A stretch of DNA of 60,108 bases, taken from contig NZ_JAEUFG010000024.1 of the NCBI RefSeq assembly GCF_018588585.1, positions 1-60,108 on the forward strand, in the 5' to 3' direction. The position numbers and the translations under genes are program-made. Source of the DNA: Bacillus sp. SM2101. GTDB lineage: Bacteria; Bacillota; Bacilli; Bacillales; SM2101. Below, piece by piece: positions 34,104-43,551 of this stretch (within the stretch, counting starts at the first letter, position 1; each line of letters opens with the position of its first letter). Below the pieces are notes generated by a model. The model was not told where the DNA came from. It made no database searches and saw only the letters and a program-made list of their open reading frames with translations.

Positions 34104-35552
34104 TCATTTTACTTGTTCAAATTCGTTTTCAATTTCTTTAGAGGGCTTTTCTCCTACTAAACTTACGATCACAATGGCTAATGACGCAAAAATAAATCCT
34201 GGTACAATTTCGTAAAGATCAAACAGGCCACCTTCAGCATTTTTCCAAAGCATAACAGTCAGTGCCCCTACAAACAACCCAGCAACTGCTCCACTTCCAT
34301 TCATCCGCTTCCAAAATAGCGAAAAGAGGATTACTGGACCGAATGCAGCACCAAAGCCTGCCCAAGCGTAGCTTACTAGCTCTAGTACTGAGCTCTCAGG
34401 ATTTGAGGCTAGAAGGATGGCAATAATAGCGATGATTACAACAGATAATCGACTAATCCACACTAACTCACGATCGCCAGCTTGCTTTTTATACAACGAT
34501 TTATAAAAGTCTTCAACGACTGCGCTTGATGATACGAGTAACTGAGAGTCAATTGTACTCATAATTGCAGCTAATATTGCAGCTAATAAAAACCCAGAAA
34601 CCCAAGGATCAAATAATACTTGCGTAAATTCGATAAATACAATTTCGGGATTTGCTAAAGATACATCTGCAAAATAGGCAATTCCGACAAAGCCGGTAAA
34701 AACTGCACCTAACGCTGCTAGTATCATCCAAGTCATCCCTATTAACCTAGCTGTGGGAATATCTTTTACTGACTTTATAGCCATAAATCTTGCTAAAATA
34801 TGTGGCTGTCCGAAATACCCTAGTCCCCAAGCTAATAAGGAAACAACTCCAATAAAGGTTGTATTGGCAGCAGCATCTAAATATGTTGGATCAATCGATG
34901 CTACTCTGTCTATCGTTTCACCGATCCCCCCCATTTCGGTGAGGGCCACTATAGGGACAATAACCAAAGCAAGAAACATTAAAATACCTTGCACAAAATC
35001 TGTCCAACTAACAGCAAGAAAACCACCTAAAAATGTATATGAAACAATGACGAGTGCACCAATCCATAAAGCAGAGCTATAAGATAAACCGAATGAGTTT
35101 TCAAACAAAATGGCTCCGCCAACCATTCCTGAAGATATGTATAAGGTGAAAAATATGAGGATGACAACAGCAGACGTGATGCGTAAAATCTTTGATCGAT
35201 CTTTGAAGCGGTTTTCTAAGAAATCTGGAATCGTAATTGAGTTGTTGGATATTTCAGTATAGGCTCTAAGTCGCCGTGCCACGAATTGCCAATTTAAATA
35301 AGCACCGATGGCTAATCCTACTGTAATCCATAGCGCATTCATACCTGAGAGGTAGGCTGATCCAGGTAAACCTAATAACAACCAGCTACTCATATCAGAA
35401 GCCCCAGCGCTAAGTGCCGTTACTCCTGGACCTAAATTTCTCCCACCTAATACATAATCTGATAAGTTTTTTGTTAAACGATAGGAGATAAAACCGATAA
35501 CGAGCATTAAAATGAGATATACAATGAAAGTAATAAGAGTTGCTTCATGCAT
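34104..35552 (-). CDS. putP: Sodium/proline symporter
   Basis: The 482-residue transporter of the solute:sodium symporter family has about 13 helices. It shows the PutP/OpuE marks YRLTKNLSDYVLGGRNLGPGVTALSAGASDMSSWLLLGLPG near the N-terminus, and SWTDFVQGILM. It imports L-proline with Na+, as nutrient or osmoprotectant. Its start codon overlaps the stop of a 33-codon upstream reading frame by one base, and its ribosome site GAAAGGAGA lies inside that frame. PutP and OpuE cannot be told apart here. Confidence 0.93.
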   Translation of the reverse strand: MHEATLITFIVYLILMLVIGFISYRLTKNLSDYVLGGRNLGPGVTALSAGASDMSSWLLLGLPGSAYLSGMNALWITVGLAIGAYLNWQFVARRLRAYTEISNNSITIPDFLENRFKDRSKILRITSAVVILIFFTLYISSGMVGGAILFENSFGLSYSSALWIGALVIVSYTFLGGFLAVSWTDFVQGILMFLALVIVPIVALTEMGGIGETIDRVASIDPTYLDAAANTTFIGVVSLLAWGLGYFGQPHILARFMAIKSVKDIPTARLIGMTWMILAALGAVFTGFVGIAYFADVSLANPEIVFIEFTQVLFDPWVSGFLLAAILAAIMSTIDSQLLVSSSAVVEDFYKSLYKKQAGDRELVWISRLSVVIIAIIAILLASNPESSVLELVSYAWAGFGAAFGPVILFSLFWKRMNGSGAVAGLFVGALTVMLWKNAEGGLFDLYEIVPGFIFASLAIVIVSLVGEKPSKEIENEFEQVK

Positions 35553-35653
35553 TATGAATTTCTCCTTTCAAGTAGATAAGTCAATACAGATAATGCGATT
35601 AACAAAGGCATACTAAATAGTAATAGATAAGATGTAATTGATAAGCTTGCCAT
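35552..35653 (-). CDS. 33-residue membrane peptide coupled to putP
   Basis: A short frame, read directly from the sequence, starts at ATG 35653 behind TAAGGAGGGTAATCA and encodes one hydrophobic helix (YLLLFSMPLLIALSVLTYLL) with the charged end ERRNS. Its TAA overlaps the putP ATG (TAATG). The perfect ribosome site, the membrane-helix composition and the coupling argue for a real gene. It could be a small accessory subunit, as known for some other sodium symporters, or a leader for translational coupling. Confidence 0.65.
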   Translation of the reverse strand: MASLSITSYLLLFSMPLLIALSVLTYLLERRNS

Positions 35654-35899
35654 TGATTACCCTCCTTATGTGCTATGTAAAATTATGCTACCACGGTATT
35701 GAATGCGCTTTCAATAAGCTTGAACAATATAAGGAGTATATTAACGAAATAGTAAGTATTTGGTATAAAAAATGTATATATATCAACTAAATAGCCTCTT
35801 ATCGACATATAATAGCGTTTATCGTAATTTTTGGATATTTACACCATCGTATAATACTGGTGTAATAAAGGGATATTTTATTGAAAGCAGGAAACAAGT

Positions 35900-36922
35900 A
35901 TGAACATTGATAAAAAAATCACTAACCAGTTCAACTCTTTGCTCACTCATGTGAGAAATTCCTCCAATAATGTAAATTGTACAGGTTCAAGTGTGATGGT
36001 TATTCACAAGAATAAAATGGTTATAGAAAAATATTGGGGTAAGCATTCAAAAGCTCCGACAGCAAGACTAATTCAAGAAGATTCTCAATTTCATGTCGCA
36101 TCTGTGCGAAAAAGCTATATTGGTTTTGCTGTCGCGTATGCTGTCCATCATGGATTCGTTAAATCAATAGATGATGAAGTGACAAAGTATCTTCCAATGA
36201 AAACTTCAGAGTCATTACAGTACACTTCGATAAGACATTTGCTTACACATACACATGGTTTAATGGAAACTGCTAACGGAACGATCGTTAGAGAATTTCT
36301 ATCAGGTGAAAATTGGGCTTATCGTAATATAGGGGTAAATTTATTAACACAAATTGTCAAAAATACTACAGGAAAAACAGTCGCTCAAATTCTTAATGAA
36401 CAAGTGTTTCATCCTTTAGAGCTAAATGAAACAGGGTGGCATGGAGAATATAATGACAAGTTAGTAGAAGTAATTAGAGATAGTGACAGACATTGGTCAT
36501 CTCACAAAAGTGAAGACGGAGACAAAATGAATATGTATGTATCTACGAGAGATCTTGCTTACTGGGGGTATATTCATTTAAAGCAAGGTGAAATTAAAGG
36601 GAAACAGCTAATTGATAAAGAGCTTTTGAGGTTAGCTACATCCCTTCAAAGTCCAAAATTAATACATGATGACCTTCCGCAGAACGGCTTTTTATGGTTC
36701 GTTAAAGATTTGCCCGCAAAAAAGACAGAGATTGGAGCACTTGTTCCACAAGGGTCATATCAGATTTTAGGATACACAAATGTTGCCGTGTTGGTTATTC
36801 CTAAATATGATACTGTAGCAGTCCGTATGTTTAATAGTTTTGGTTCACCCCCTGGGAACGATTACTTAGCGGATATTAGGTCTTTCGGTGATACAGTAAT
36901 GAAGTGCTTAGGTGAAGGCTAG
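35900..36922 (+). CDS. Beta-lactamase-fold serine hydrolase
   Basis: The 340-residue penicillin-binding-protein/class C beta-lactamase-type protein has the catalytic S68-V-R-K71 motif and a YRN motif near 130 in place of YxN. There is no signal peptide, so it is cytoplasmic, probably an esterase or peptidase and not a resistance enzyme. A long spacer separates it from the divergent putP module. Confidence 0.82.
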   Translation: MNIDKKITNQFNSLLTHVRNSSNNVNCTGSSVMVIHKNKMVIEKYWGKHSKAPTARLIQEDSQFHVASVRKSYIGFAVAYAVHHGFVKSIDDEVTKYLPMKTSESLQYTSIRHLLTHTHGLMETANGTIVREFLSGENWAYRNIGVNLLTQIVKNTTGKTVAQILNEQVFHPLELNETGWHGEYNDKLVEVIRDSDRHWSSHKSEDGDKMNMYVSTRDLAYWGYIHLKQGEIKGKQLIDKELLRLATSLQSPKLIHDDLPQNGFLWFVKDLPAKKTEIGALVPQGSYQILGYTNVAVLVIPKYDTVAVRMFNSFGSPPGNDYLADIRSFGDTVMKCLGEG

Positions 36923-37178
36923 TAAAGCTATTGTTGTGAAGCAATAATGGCAAGGAGTACTTGGGCATGATGAAAGAGGGTGAGGTATCGATATGGTGGA
37001 AACAATGAAAGATTAAAAGAGAGAAACGGTTTAGTTGAATGTTTGAAAGCATGATAGCTTAAGAGGGAAATTCGATCAATAACTTATATTTTGTAAGACT
37101 GTTTATTCAGTTGGTGTTGTTTTTGTACTAATTTTCTCTGACAGAACTTATTGAATGAAAGTGCAACAAATGTAGCTC
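36923..37178. other. Gene-free spacer
   Basis: Nothing supported was found after the hydrolase gene until an 11-bp inverted repeat (tcgaaaagctt...aagcttttcga, 37179-37213). Confidence 0.4.
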
Positions 37179-37202
37179 GAAAAGCTTTTTAAAGGTTTAT
37201 AA

Positions 37203-37292
37203 GCTTTTCGACATAAGTGCTAAACACGTTCTGCATCTCTTTATCAGTCACAAATATAAGTGAAAAAACAACATAGTTAACGAAAAGAGTCT
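37203..37292 (+). repeat. MITE-like repeat, degraded copy
   Basis: agcttttcgacataagtgct, then tgcatctcttta, then acaacatagttaacgaaaag and agtc preserve the family order. A perfect stem with its own left flank (37179-37213) may mark a second fragment. Confidence 0.5.
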
Positions 37293-37293
37293 T

Positions 37294-37328
37294 ATAAAAA
37301 ACCATGTGGGTAGGCTCTCCACATGGTA
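37294..37328 (-). terminator. Terminator of the WYL-VOC operon
   Basis: accatgtgg/ccacatggt, a perfect 9-bp stem, is followed on the minus strand by seven Ts. Confidence 0.85.
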
Positions 37329-37337
37329 ATCCTTTAA

Positions 37338-37763
37338 CTATGCGTTTTCACTTCTTTCTCCAAACCCTATTAAATTCCCGTTACAGTCTTTGATATGGAA
37401 TTCTTCCATACCGTACCAAGGTGTGTATAAGTCTTTTACAACTTCAACTTTTGTTTTGATTTCTTCGTAGAATTCTTTCACTCCCTCTATTTCTAAATAA
37501 AAGCAGGCAGATGTCCCAAATGTTATGTCTTTAAATGCAGGCACATCTTCTGCCATACTTTCTGGTGTTTGAAACATAAGCTGTATTTGATCCTTGCTCA
37601 TAATGGAAAAAACATAGTCTTTATCTTCATTTATTTGATTGTCGGTATTTTGATTACGATCTACGATCATCTCGATCTGAAAACCTAAAACATCTCGATA
37701 GAATATTATGGATTGGTTAATATTTTTTACAATAAAGTTTGTTGTAAATTTTTTTAGTTTCAT
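37338..37763 (-). CDS. VOC-family protein
   Basis: The 141-residue single VOC-domain protein has TNFIVKNINQSIIFYRDVLGFQIEMIVD at the start and WYGMEEFHIKDCNGNLIGFGE at the end. Its start overlaps the last base of the WYL regulator gene, so both are translated together; it is the likely effector of that regulator. The substrate is unknown. Confidence 0.85.
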   Translation of the reverse strand: MKLKKFTTNFIVKNINQSIIFYRDVLGFQIEMIVDRNQNTDNQINEDKDYVFSIMSKDQIQLMFQTPESMAEDVPAFKDITFGTSACFYLEIEGVKEFYEEIKTKVEVVKDLYTPWYGMEEFHIKDCNGNLIGFGERSENA

Positions 37764-38752
37764 TAGATTCGCTCCTTTAAATTAATTTCTGATGTATCTT
37801 TCTCAATTGGATTCTTTTTAGCTGAATAACGATGACACATGTTCTGTCCAAGCTGGAAAATTTCATTTCGCATAGCTTCAGGTTCTATCACATGAGCATT
37901 TAATCCGAGAGAGAAAAAGTAGTTCACAGTATAATTCCACTCTGTTGCTGGGCACATGTAATCAATTTCCCATTCGTTGTCTGTGATGTTTTTTACTAGA
38001 TGTCCGATATGAGGGTCTTGCTCCAATTGTAATGCACCTTGATAAGTTAACTTTGCAATAACTCGTATAGGAGGGGCAGGTCTTGTTGTGTCCTTTCCAC
38101 TAGGATTTTGACTAGGTGTCATGTTATCTGTTGATTCAATGACTTCAATGTTGTCCATGCGATCAACTCTAAAAATGCGATCTTCTTGATGCAAATGAGA
38201 GTAGGCTTCGCAATACCAAAATCCGTGAGCAGTGTATACTCTTTTAGGGAGGATTTCGACCCAGCGGTGATGATTTTTGGATCTATATTTTATGTTCAAC
38301 CACTGTGAGTTTACCGTATATTCTAGCAATGACATTAACAAAGGGGTTTTATAATTTCTATTAGGAACTTCTAATTCGACATGATTAAGAATCGGGTCTA
38401 TTTGTTCCAATGTTTCATCAGGTATGATTGCTTTAATTTTATCTAGTGCTGTCCATCGTTCTTGATTAAAAGGAGTGTCTTGTATTTTGGTCATTGCACG
38501 AAGAGCGAATAGTATAGCTAACCCTTCTTTTACATCAAATTGTAGTGGTGGTAGCTGATAGCCATCCATTAAATGAAAACCTCCACTAGGACCAGTCATA
38601 GAATATAGAGGGATGCCGATTTCGGATAATGCTTGCATGTCTCGTAAGATGGTTCTTTTTGATACTTCAAATTTATCTGCTAAAGATTGTGCAGTTTCTG
38701 ATTTATGCTGTAATGCAATGAGTATTGCCATCAGCCTGTCAGCCCTTTTCAC
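37763..38752 (-). CDS. WYL-domain transcriptional regulator (YobV/YafY type)
   Basis: The 329-residue regulator has an N-terminal helix-turn-helix (ETAQSLADKFEVSKRTILRDMQALSEIGIPL), a WYL sensor domain (LLEYTVNSQWLNIKYRSKNHHRWVEILPKRVYTAHGFWYCEAYSH) and a C-terminal WCX part. It starts at GTG 38752 behind AAGGAGGTGACACC. An inverted repeat GTGACA...TTGTCAC lies upstream in the promoter. It is cotranscribed with the VOC gene. Confidence 0.9.
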   Translation of the reverse strand: MKRADRLMAILIALQHKSETAQSLADKFEVSKRTILRDMQALSEIGIPLYSMTGPSGGFHLMDGYQLPPLQFDVKEGLAILFALRAMTKIQDTPFNQERWTALDKIKAIIPDETLEQIDPILNHVELEVPNRNYKTPLLMSLLEYTVNSQWLNIKYRSKNHHRWVEILPKRVYTAHGFWYCEAYSHLHQEDRIFRVDRMDNIEVIESTDNMTPSQNPSGKDTTRPAPPIRVIAKLTYQGALQLEQDPHIGHLVKNITDNEWEIDYMCPATEWNYTVNYFFSLGLNAHVIEPEAMRNEIFQLGQNMCHRYSAKKNPIEKDTSEINLKERI

Positions 38753-38786
38753 ATGGTGTCACCTCCTTAACATGTATCTAAAGACA

Positions 38787-38821
38787 TTATAACAATGAAT
38801 TAGTGACACTATGTTTGTCAC
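38787..38821 (-). promoter_or_regulatory. Promoter with candidate operator for the WYL gene
   Basis: On the minus strand TATAAT (38787-38792) is preceded by the inverted repeat GTGACAAACATAGTGTCAC (38803-38821), which overlaps the -35 position. This layout suits autoregulation. GTGACA also recurs within the ribosome site. Confidence 0.55.
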
Positions 38822-38854
38822 CAATTATAAAAAACTTGAAAGAGATTTTTTATG

Positions 38855-38964
38855 GGTCAAATATAAGGTTTTATAGGTCAACTTTCGCATTAATTGGGTC
38901 AGTTTTGAATATATACGGGTCAAATTCGTATATTATTAGGTCAAATTCTAAAAGATATCGGTCA
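38855..38964 (+). repeat. Six GGTCA motifs at exact 21-bp spacing
   Basis: GGTCA starts at 38855, 38876, 38897, 38918, 38939 and 38960. The 16 bases between motifs are A/T-rich and not conserved, apart from a frequent A or AA after the motif. All copies lie on the same face of the helix, two turns apart. The array lies between the WYL promoter and the DUF1835 gene. Confidence 0.9.
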
Positions 38965-39049
38965 AACGACAAAATTCTTTAAATCTGTTTGTAACTTTGA
39001 AAGGAAATATTCTTCTTACATAGAATAGCTTTACTTAAGGGGCGATGAA

Positions 39050-40093
39050 ATGATGTTAGAGCTAAAAAACATGATAGAAAACCTACCAGAAAACGAAGCA
39101 AAATCATTTTTGTATTTAATGTTGCGTAGAATTGAATTGGAAAAAGAACCAAGCAATGAAGAGGCACAGCATCTCATAAAATATCTTCAACAGACTATTG
39201 ATGACTTTATTCGTATAAAAAGAGAACAATCTATTGATTATAAAGAGTTTGAAAAAGTACATATCGTCTTTGGTGACTCAGCTGGAGGTAGTCTTAAAAA
39301 TGGGTTAAAAAATTTAGACAAGCATCATACTGAGAAGATTATCTCTTTCCGAGACACTTTCTCTGTAGGTCCACTAACGGATTTAGGGGATTCTAGCGGT
39401 GTAGGCAATAGATATCACTGGTTAGAAAATCATTTAATATTAGAAGATGGGGAAATAGAGAAAGATATTATACGCTTTAAAGATACAATACGCGAGTTGA
39501 ATGCAATTCCTTTACATATTCCTATCGTTATTTGGGCTGGAGAAAATGCTCATGAACAAACTGGATTAAGATTTGTTTTGCACTTGTTAAAAGATAAACG
39601 TAACCCTATATTTTGTATAAATTCTTCCTTATCTTATATAGACTTATATAAAAATCATGAAATTAATTATAAGCCATTGCATACAGGAGAACTTGATGCT
39701 GATAAATTGTTAGATATTTATGAGAAGAATAATGAGCTTCAGCCTATTTCTAAAGAAGAACGAATACAGCTCGTAGAAGAATGGGTAGGTTTATCAACGA
39801 CTCAAGAAGTACTGAGAATATGGGAACAAGGCAAAATACTTAGTGTTAATGAAGATTATTATGATGAATATATTATTAATACCGCAAAAGAATTACATCA
39901 AAAACAACAACATACTGACTTTTTGAAGTGTGCTACAGTGATAGGTCATGCCATTGGTTATTTAGAGCAATACCACGGTGATTTGTTCTTTGAATATCGA
40001 GTGAGACATTTAATCATGAATGGTGTGTTTGAGGTTCAAGGTGTACCTAAAGCAATGAGGTTTTATAGTGTGAAATTACGTGAAATTTCTTAA
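39050..40093 (+). CDS. DUF1835/DUF3658-domain protein
   Basis: The 347-residue protein has a helical N-terminal lead. Next comes a DUF1835 domain starting VHIVFGDSAGGSLKNGL, with FRDTFSVGPLTDL and IPIVIWAGENAHEQTGLRFVLHLL. A DUF3658-like helical end follows (EYRVRHLIMNGVFEVQGVPKAMRFYSVKL). This Bacillus family has no known function; the first half resembles a nucleotide- or sugar-binding Rossmann-like fold. AAGGGG precedes the ATG at 39050. The GGTCA array stands 86 bases upstream. Confidence 0.85.
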   Translation: MMLELKNMIENLPENEAKSFLYLMLRRIELEKEPSNEEAQHLIKYLQQTIDDFIRIKREQSIDYKEFEKVHIVFGDSAGGSLKNGLKNLDKHHTEKIISFRDTFSVGPLTDLGDSSGVGNRYHWLENHLILEDGEIEKDIIRFKDTIRELNAIPLHIPIVIWAGENAHEQTGLRFVLHLLKDKRNPIFCINSSLSYIDLYKNHEINYKPLHTGELDADKLLDIYEKNNELQPISKEERIQLVEEWVGLSTTQEVLRIWEQGKILSVNEDYYDEYIINTAKELHQKQQHTDFLKCATVIGHAIGYLEQYHGDLFFEYRVRHLIMNGVFEVQGVPKAMRFYSVKLREIS

Positions 40094-40105
40094 ACGGACT
40101 GTTAA

Positions 40106-40146
40106 TAAAAAATCCAATTCCTTCGAGCGGAATTGGATTTTTTCTA
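40106..40146 (+). terminator. Terminator
   Basis: aaaatccaattcc/ggaattggatttttt stem, strong, after the DUF1835 gene. Confidence 0.88.
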
Positions 40147-40215
40147 GTTAACTTTAATTTGTAACGTTTGATGATGAATATCGTCTATAAAAAATAAAAG
40201 ATAGGAGGCAATGAA

Positions 40216-40644
40216 ATGACCTTTCATAGATATACGTTGTTTTCTGTTTTGATATTCACCTTTGTTTTAATAGGTTGTAGCGAATCACAAAGAAACGAAC
40301 AACCCAACGCTTCGATTGTAACATTAGATGGCAAAACGATTTCAAGTGTATTAGTCACCATTACGAACAATGTGAACAAACCACAAATTTATTACACATC
40401 AGAAAATATCATAGCTATTCAAACATTTGTGGCAGCAATTAAAGGTGCAAATAGAATGCCTGGTATAGTTAATGTTAGTCATTCTGACTATGTGGTTTCA
40501 TTAAATTTTGAAGATGAATCGACTGAGCAATATTTTTTATGGCTAGATTCAGATAGTGGATCTATTATGAATCGAGCAGACACACATACATTGTATACAT
40601 TACCTCTCCATGCTATAGAAGAGCTAAACGAATATATTAAGTAG
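40216..40644 (+). CDS. Putative lipoprotein
   Basis: The 142-residue protein has a lipobox (VLIGC, Cys21) after a hydrophobic signal, so it is anchored outside the membrane. The mature part has one small beta-rich domain ending in YTLPLHAIEELNEYI. No family is recognised. GATAGGAGGCAATGAA precedes the ATG. It is a lone gene. Confidence 0.75.
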   Translation: MTFHRYTLFSVLIFTFVLIGCSESQRNEQPNASIVTLDGKTISSVLVTITNNVNKPQIYYTSENIIAIQTFVAAIKGANRMPGIVNVSHSDYVVSLNFEDESTEQYFLWLDSDSGSIMNRADTHTLYTLPLHAIEELNEYIK

Positions 40645-40883
40645 AATTTTTGATATCTTACCTTTATCTATAAAAGAAGGACTTATTAAAAAAAAGTAGA
40701 AAATTTATGATGGAGACTTCATTACTTGTACTCGCACAAAATTGAGAGATGATTTGCCAACCTGTTAGAGAGATAGTATCTCTTCTACAAGATCGTTTAT
40801 AAAGTACATTGACCTTAAACCAACTTCAACCTTTATGATATATTTCAATAAGAGATAAATTTTCTAATATTATATGTGGAATA
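40645..40883. other. Gene-free spacer
   Basis: No feature recognised before the repeat at 40884. Confidence 0.4.
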
Positions 40884-41018
40884 GGCTTATTTCGTAAACT
40901 ATGGTTGCTACTTTTACTAAAAATGGACAATATGAATAGTTATTTTTTGAACTCAATAATTTTAAAAGTTTGCCACGAGCACTAGATGTATTGCTAATAG
41001 CTATGTACGAAAAACCTA
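40884..41018 (-). repeat. MITE-like repeat copy
   Basis: ggcttatttcgtaaactatg, aaaatggacaatatgaatag, aaagtttgccacgagc and gtacgaaaaacct follow the family in reverse orientation. Confidence 0.7.
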
Positions 41019-41073
41019 TAATCTACCCATTCTTTCTCTTATGAATATATCTTTTTTGAAAGAGGTGCTCAAT

Positions 41074-41910
41074 ATGTTATGTTCATCTATTGGTTGGGAC
41101 GGTGGTTTCATTATGGTGGATTCTGATAAATTTGAAGAGGGGGTTGAATGGTATACGCAGTATATGGGGTGGGAATGTATTGACCAATTCCAAACTCATG
41201 TAGGAAAAAAAGCATTCTTTCGTCTTCCTATTCGTGATCATTTTGAACAAATTACATTGAAATCGTTTGAATCAAATACAGAGCATTTTCAAAAGGATGC
41301 TCAAAATGAAGGTCATGCTCGGCTAACATTCGATGTTGGAGATATTAATAAGACGCTGAATTATTTTCAAACAAACAACATTGTTGTTTCTGATGTAATG
41401 AAACTCGCTAATGGGATAAAAACATTTGATATAAGCGCTTTTAATGGCGCGAGATTAACAGCTATACATAACCCCGAGCTTGAAGGAGAGTATCCTCATG
41501 CTAGGTTAATTAAATTTGGAACTGCAATATCTACTATTATAGGAGTTTCTAATCTTGAGTTATCAGCAAACTGGTATATAGATAATTTTGGAATGGAAAT
41601 AATAACTAGCTTTCCAGATACTCGAGGGGTCCTTATGCACGCTTTTACTTCATCATGGAATGAGAAGAGAGAACGAATACCAATATTATTAGAAGAAATG
41701 ATAGACAGTGATTTTGAACATTCTAACCCATCTGTAAGAGTTTATTTTGATTTAAAACAAAAGAACATGTTCTTCAACACGTATGAATTGTTTAAAGAAA
41801 GAGGAGTAATAACGTCCCAAATTGCTGGGGATCCAAATATGTGGGCTGGTTTTCATGTGTATGATCCAGATGGTAACCGCATAAATCTGTGGACGTATCA
41901 GATGAGCTAA
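41074..41910 (+). CDS. Two-domain VOC-family protein
   Basis: The protein has two VOC domains in tandem: GWDGGFIMVDSDKFEEGVEWYTQYMGWE...ARLTFDVGDINKTLNYF and GTAISTIIGVSNLELSANWYIDNFGMEI...AGFHVYDPDGNRINLWTY. I place the start at ATG 41074 (278 residues), seven bases after GAGGTG; the frame opens at 41041. The MerR gene follows 23 bases later. The reaction is unknown. Confidence 0.8.
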   Translation: MLCSSIGWDGGFIMVDSDKFEEGVEWYTQYMGWECIDQFQTHVGKKAFFRLPIRDHFEQITLKSFESNTEHFQKDAQNEGHARLTFDVGDINKTLNYFQTNNIVVSDVMKLANGIKTFDISAFNGARLTAIHNPELEGEYPHARLIKFGTAISTIIGVSNLELSANWYIDNFGMEIITSFPDTRGVLMHAFTSSWNEKRERIPILLEEMIDSDFEHSNPSVRVYFDLKQKNMFFNTYELFKERGVITSQIAGDPNMWAGFHVYDPDGNRINLWTYQMS

Positions 41911-41933
41911 CTTTAATTGGGATGTGAATATAG

Positions 41934-42692
41934 ATGAAGATAAACGATTTTGCACAAAAAACAGGTATACCATCTAGTACTTTACGTTTTTATGATCGGA
42001 AACAAGTTCTTGTCCCTGAAGAAAGATTAGCTAACGGATACCGTATGTATACGGAAAATCAAATTAAGCAAGCTCAGTTTATACATTCACTTCGACAGGC
42101 AGATGTTTCTATCACTGATATCCAACTATACTTAACAGCTGATCATGAAACGAAATCAAAGCTTGTTAGGGGTTGGAGAGAAAATATCGAATCAAAGCTT
42201 TCTGCATTACATATTGCACAAAAGTATTTAGGAGGCTTTCATCCCGAAAATGAAGGCATTTACTTAGTTAAATGGAATGAACCTAGAGATTTTATATGGT
42301 TTACACATACTGTTGAACGAAAAATGAACCCATTTCACGCATTTATTGAGTCTGACCGACATAAAGCTCTACAACTTGGCTTGACGATTATTCCTGAAAT
42401 TTACATAAGAACACATGAAACAAATAACACTCAAATGACAGGAGAAATTGGCTTCCAAATTAAGAGTTATTATAATGAAGTAAGCGAAGAAGGAATTAAT
42501 TTCGAATCTTATCCACCTACGCTTTTCACTACGATCAAGTATCCTATTCATAATGAGTATATTTGTTTTCATTATATGAAAGTTATCCAGCAGTATGGGT
42601 TTATTCCTAAGGGTCAAAAAATGGAGCGTTACGAAAGTGAGGATGCAACATATTTTCAGTTAATGATACCTGTAATGCATTCTGTCAACTAG
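41934..42692 (+). CDS. MerR-family regulator with effector-binding domain (BmrR type)
   Basis: The 252-residue regulator has the MerR helix-turn-helix (INDFAQKTGIPSSTLRFYDRKQVLVPEERLANGYRMYTENQI), a dimerisation helix and a GyrI-like ligand-binding domain at about 100-250. Such regulators bind drugs or other hydrophobic ligands. It probably shares a transcript with the preceding two-domain VOC gene. Confidence 0.88.
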   Translation: MKINDFAQKTGIPSSTLRFYDRKQVLVPEERLANGYRMYTENQIKQAQFIHSLRQADVSITDIQLYLTADHETKSKLVRGWRENIESKLSALHIAQKYLGGFHPENEGIYLVKWNEPRDFIWFTHTVERKMNPFHAFIESDRHKALQLGLTIIPEIYIRTHETNNTQMTGEIGFQIKSYYNEVSEEGINFESYPPTLFTTIKYPIHNEYICFHYMKVIQQYGFIPKGQKMERYESEDATYFQLMIPVMHSVN

Positions 42693-42762
42693 AAGAAATG
42701 ATGTGATGTAGAAAACTCATACTAAAAAAAGAAAAATAGATTTTTTAAAGCAGGTGAACAAC

Positions 42763-43551
42763 TTGACAAGAAATGGTGATCATGTCAAAGCTGTTGTCCA
42801 AGCGGTAGAATATATGAAAAAAAACTTAGATAAAGAGATTACGACTGAAGAATTAGCGTCACTTGTAGGCTATAGCTCTTTCCATTTTTCAAGGTTTTTT
42901 AAAGAAGTGACAGGAATATCACCTCGTCATTATTTGTCTGCGCTACGCATTGAGGCGGGTAAGCAAATGCTTGTCAGACATTCCTCTCCATCTATTATCA
43001 AGACGATGATGTCCATAGGTTTTAGCAGCCTAGGAAGCTTTAGTGCAAAATTCAAACAATTTGTAGGTTTACCACCGAAGCAGTTTCAGGTAACTACAAA
43101 CGACTTATATCATTTTGTTAATCAATACACAGAAGGAGAAAATTCAGTTATTCAATACTTTCATCCACCAGTTCTAACGTGTCATATAGAAGCACCAGCG
43201 CAATTTAAAGGATTCATATTTGTTGGCTTATTTCCTCGACCGATCCCTGATGAAAGACCAGCTATTGGAACTGCATTTACCCAAAAACAATCGAGTTGTA
43301 TATTTTCTCAAATCCCTACTGGGACCTATTATGCTCTTGCTGCAGGTATACCGCTAAGTATGAATCCTAAAGATTATTTCTTGCTAGAACATGCTTTCCG
43401 TGGGATGTACGATGATCCGATTCACGTTACAGGTACTACAGATAAGGAGATACACATTAAGTTAAGGAGCCCTTTGCCGTTCGATCCACCGATCTTAATC
43501 AACTTACCACAATTATTATTAGAACAGGTACAAAAAGTGCGGAAAAAATGA
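42763..43551 (+). CDS. AraC-family transcriptional regulator
   Basis: The double helix-turn-helix is at the N-terminus (about 10-105: VEYMKKNLDKEITTEELASLVGYSSFHFSRFFKEVTGISPRHYLSALRIEAGKQML), followed by a beta-rich C-terminal domain that I do not recognise (IPTGTYYALAAGIPLSMNPKDYFL). The likely start is TTG 42763, nine bases after GCAGGTG. It stands alone, with a VOC gene 200 bases downstream as a possible target. Confidence 0.85.
   Translation: MTRNGDHVKAVVQAVEYMKKNLDKEITTEELASLVGYSSFHFSRFFKEVTGISPRHYLSALRIEAGKQMLVRHSSPSIIKTMMSIGFSSLGSFSAKFKQFVGLPPKQFQVTTNDLYHFVNQYTEGENSVIQYFHPPVLTCHIEAPAQFKGFIFVGLFPRPIPDERPAIGTAFTQKQSSCIFSQIPTGTYYALAAGIPLSMNPKDYFLLEHAFRGMYDDPIHVTGTTDKEIHIKLRSPLPFDPPILINLPQLLLEQVQKVRKK

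Noticed and set aside
38855-38964. CRISPR array
   Set aside because: The repeated part is only five bases, the spacing of 21 bp is too short, and no cas genes are near.
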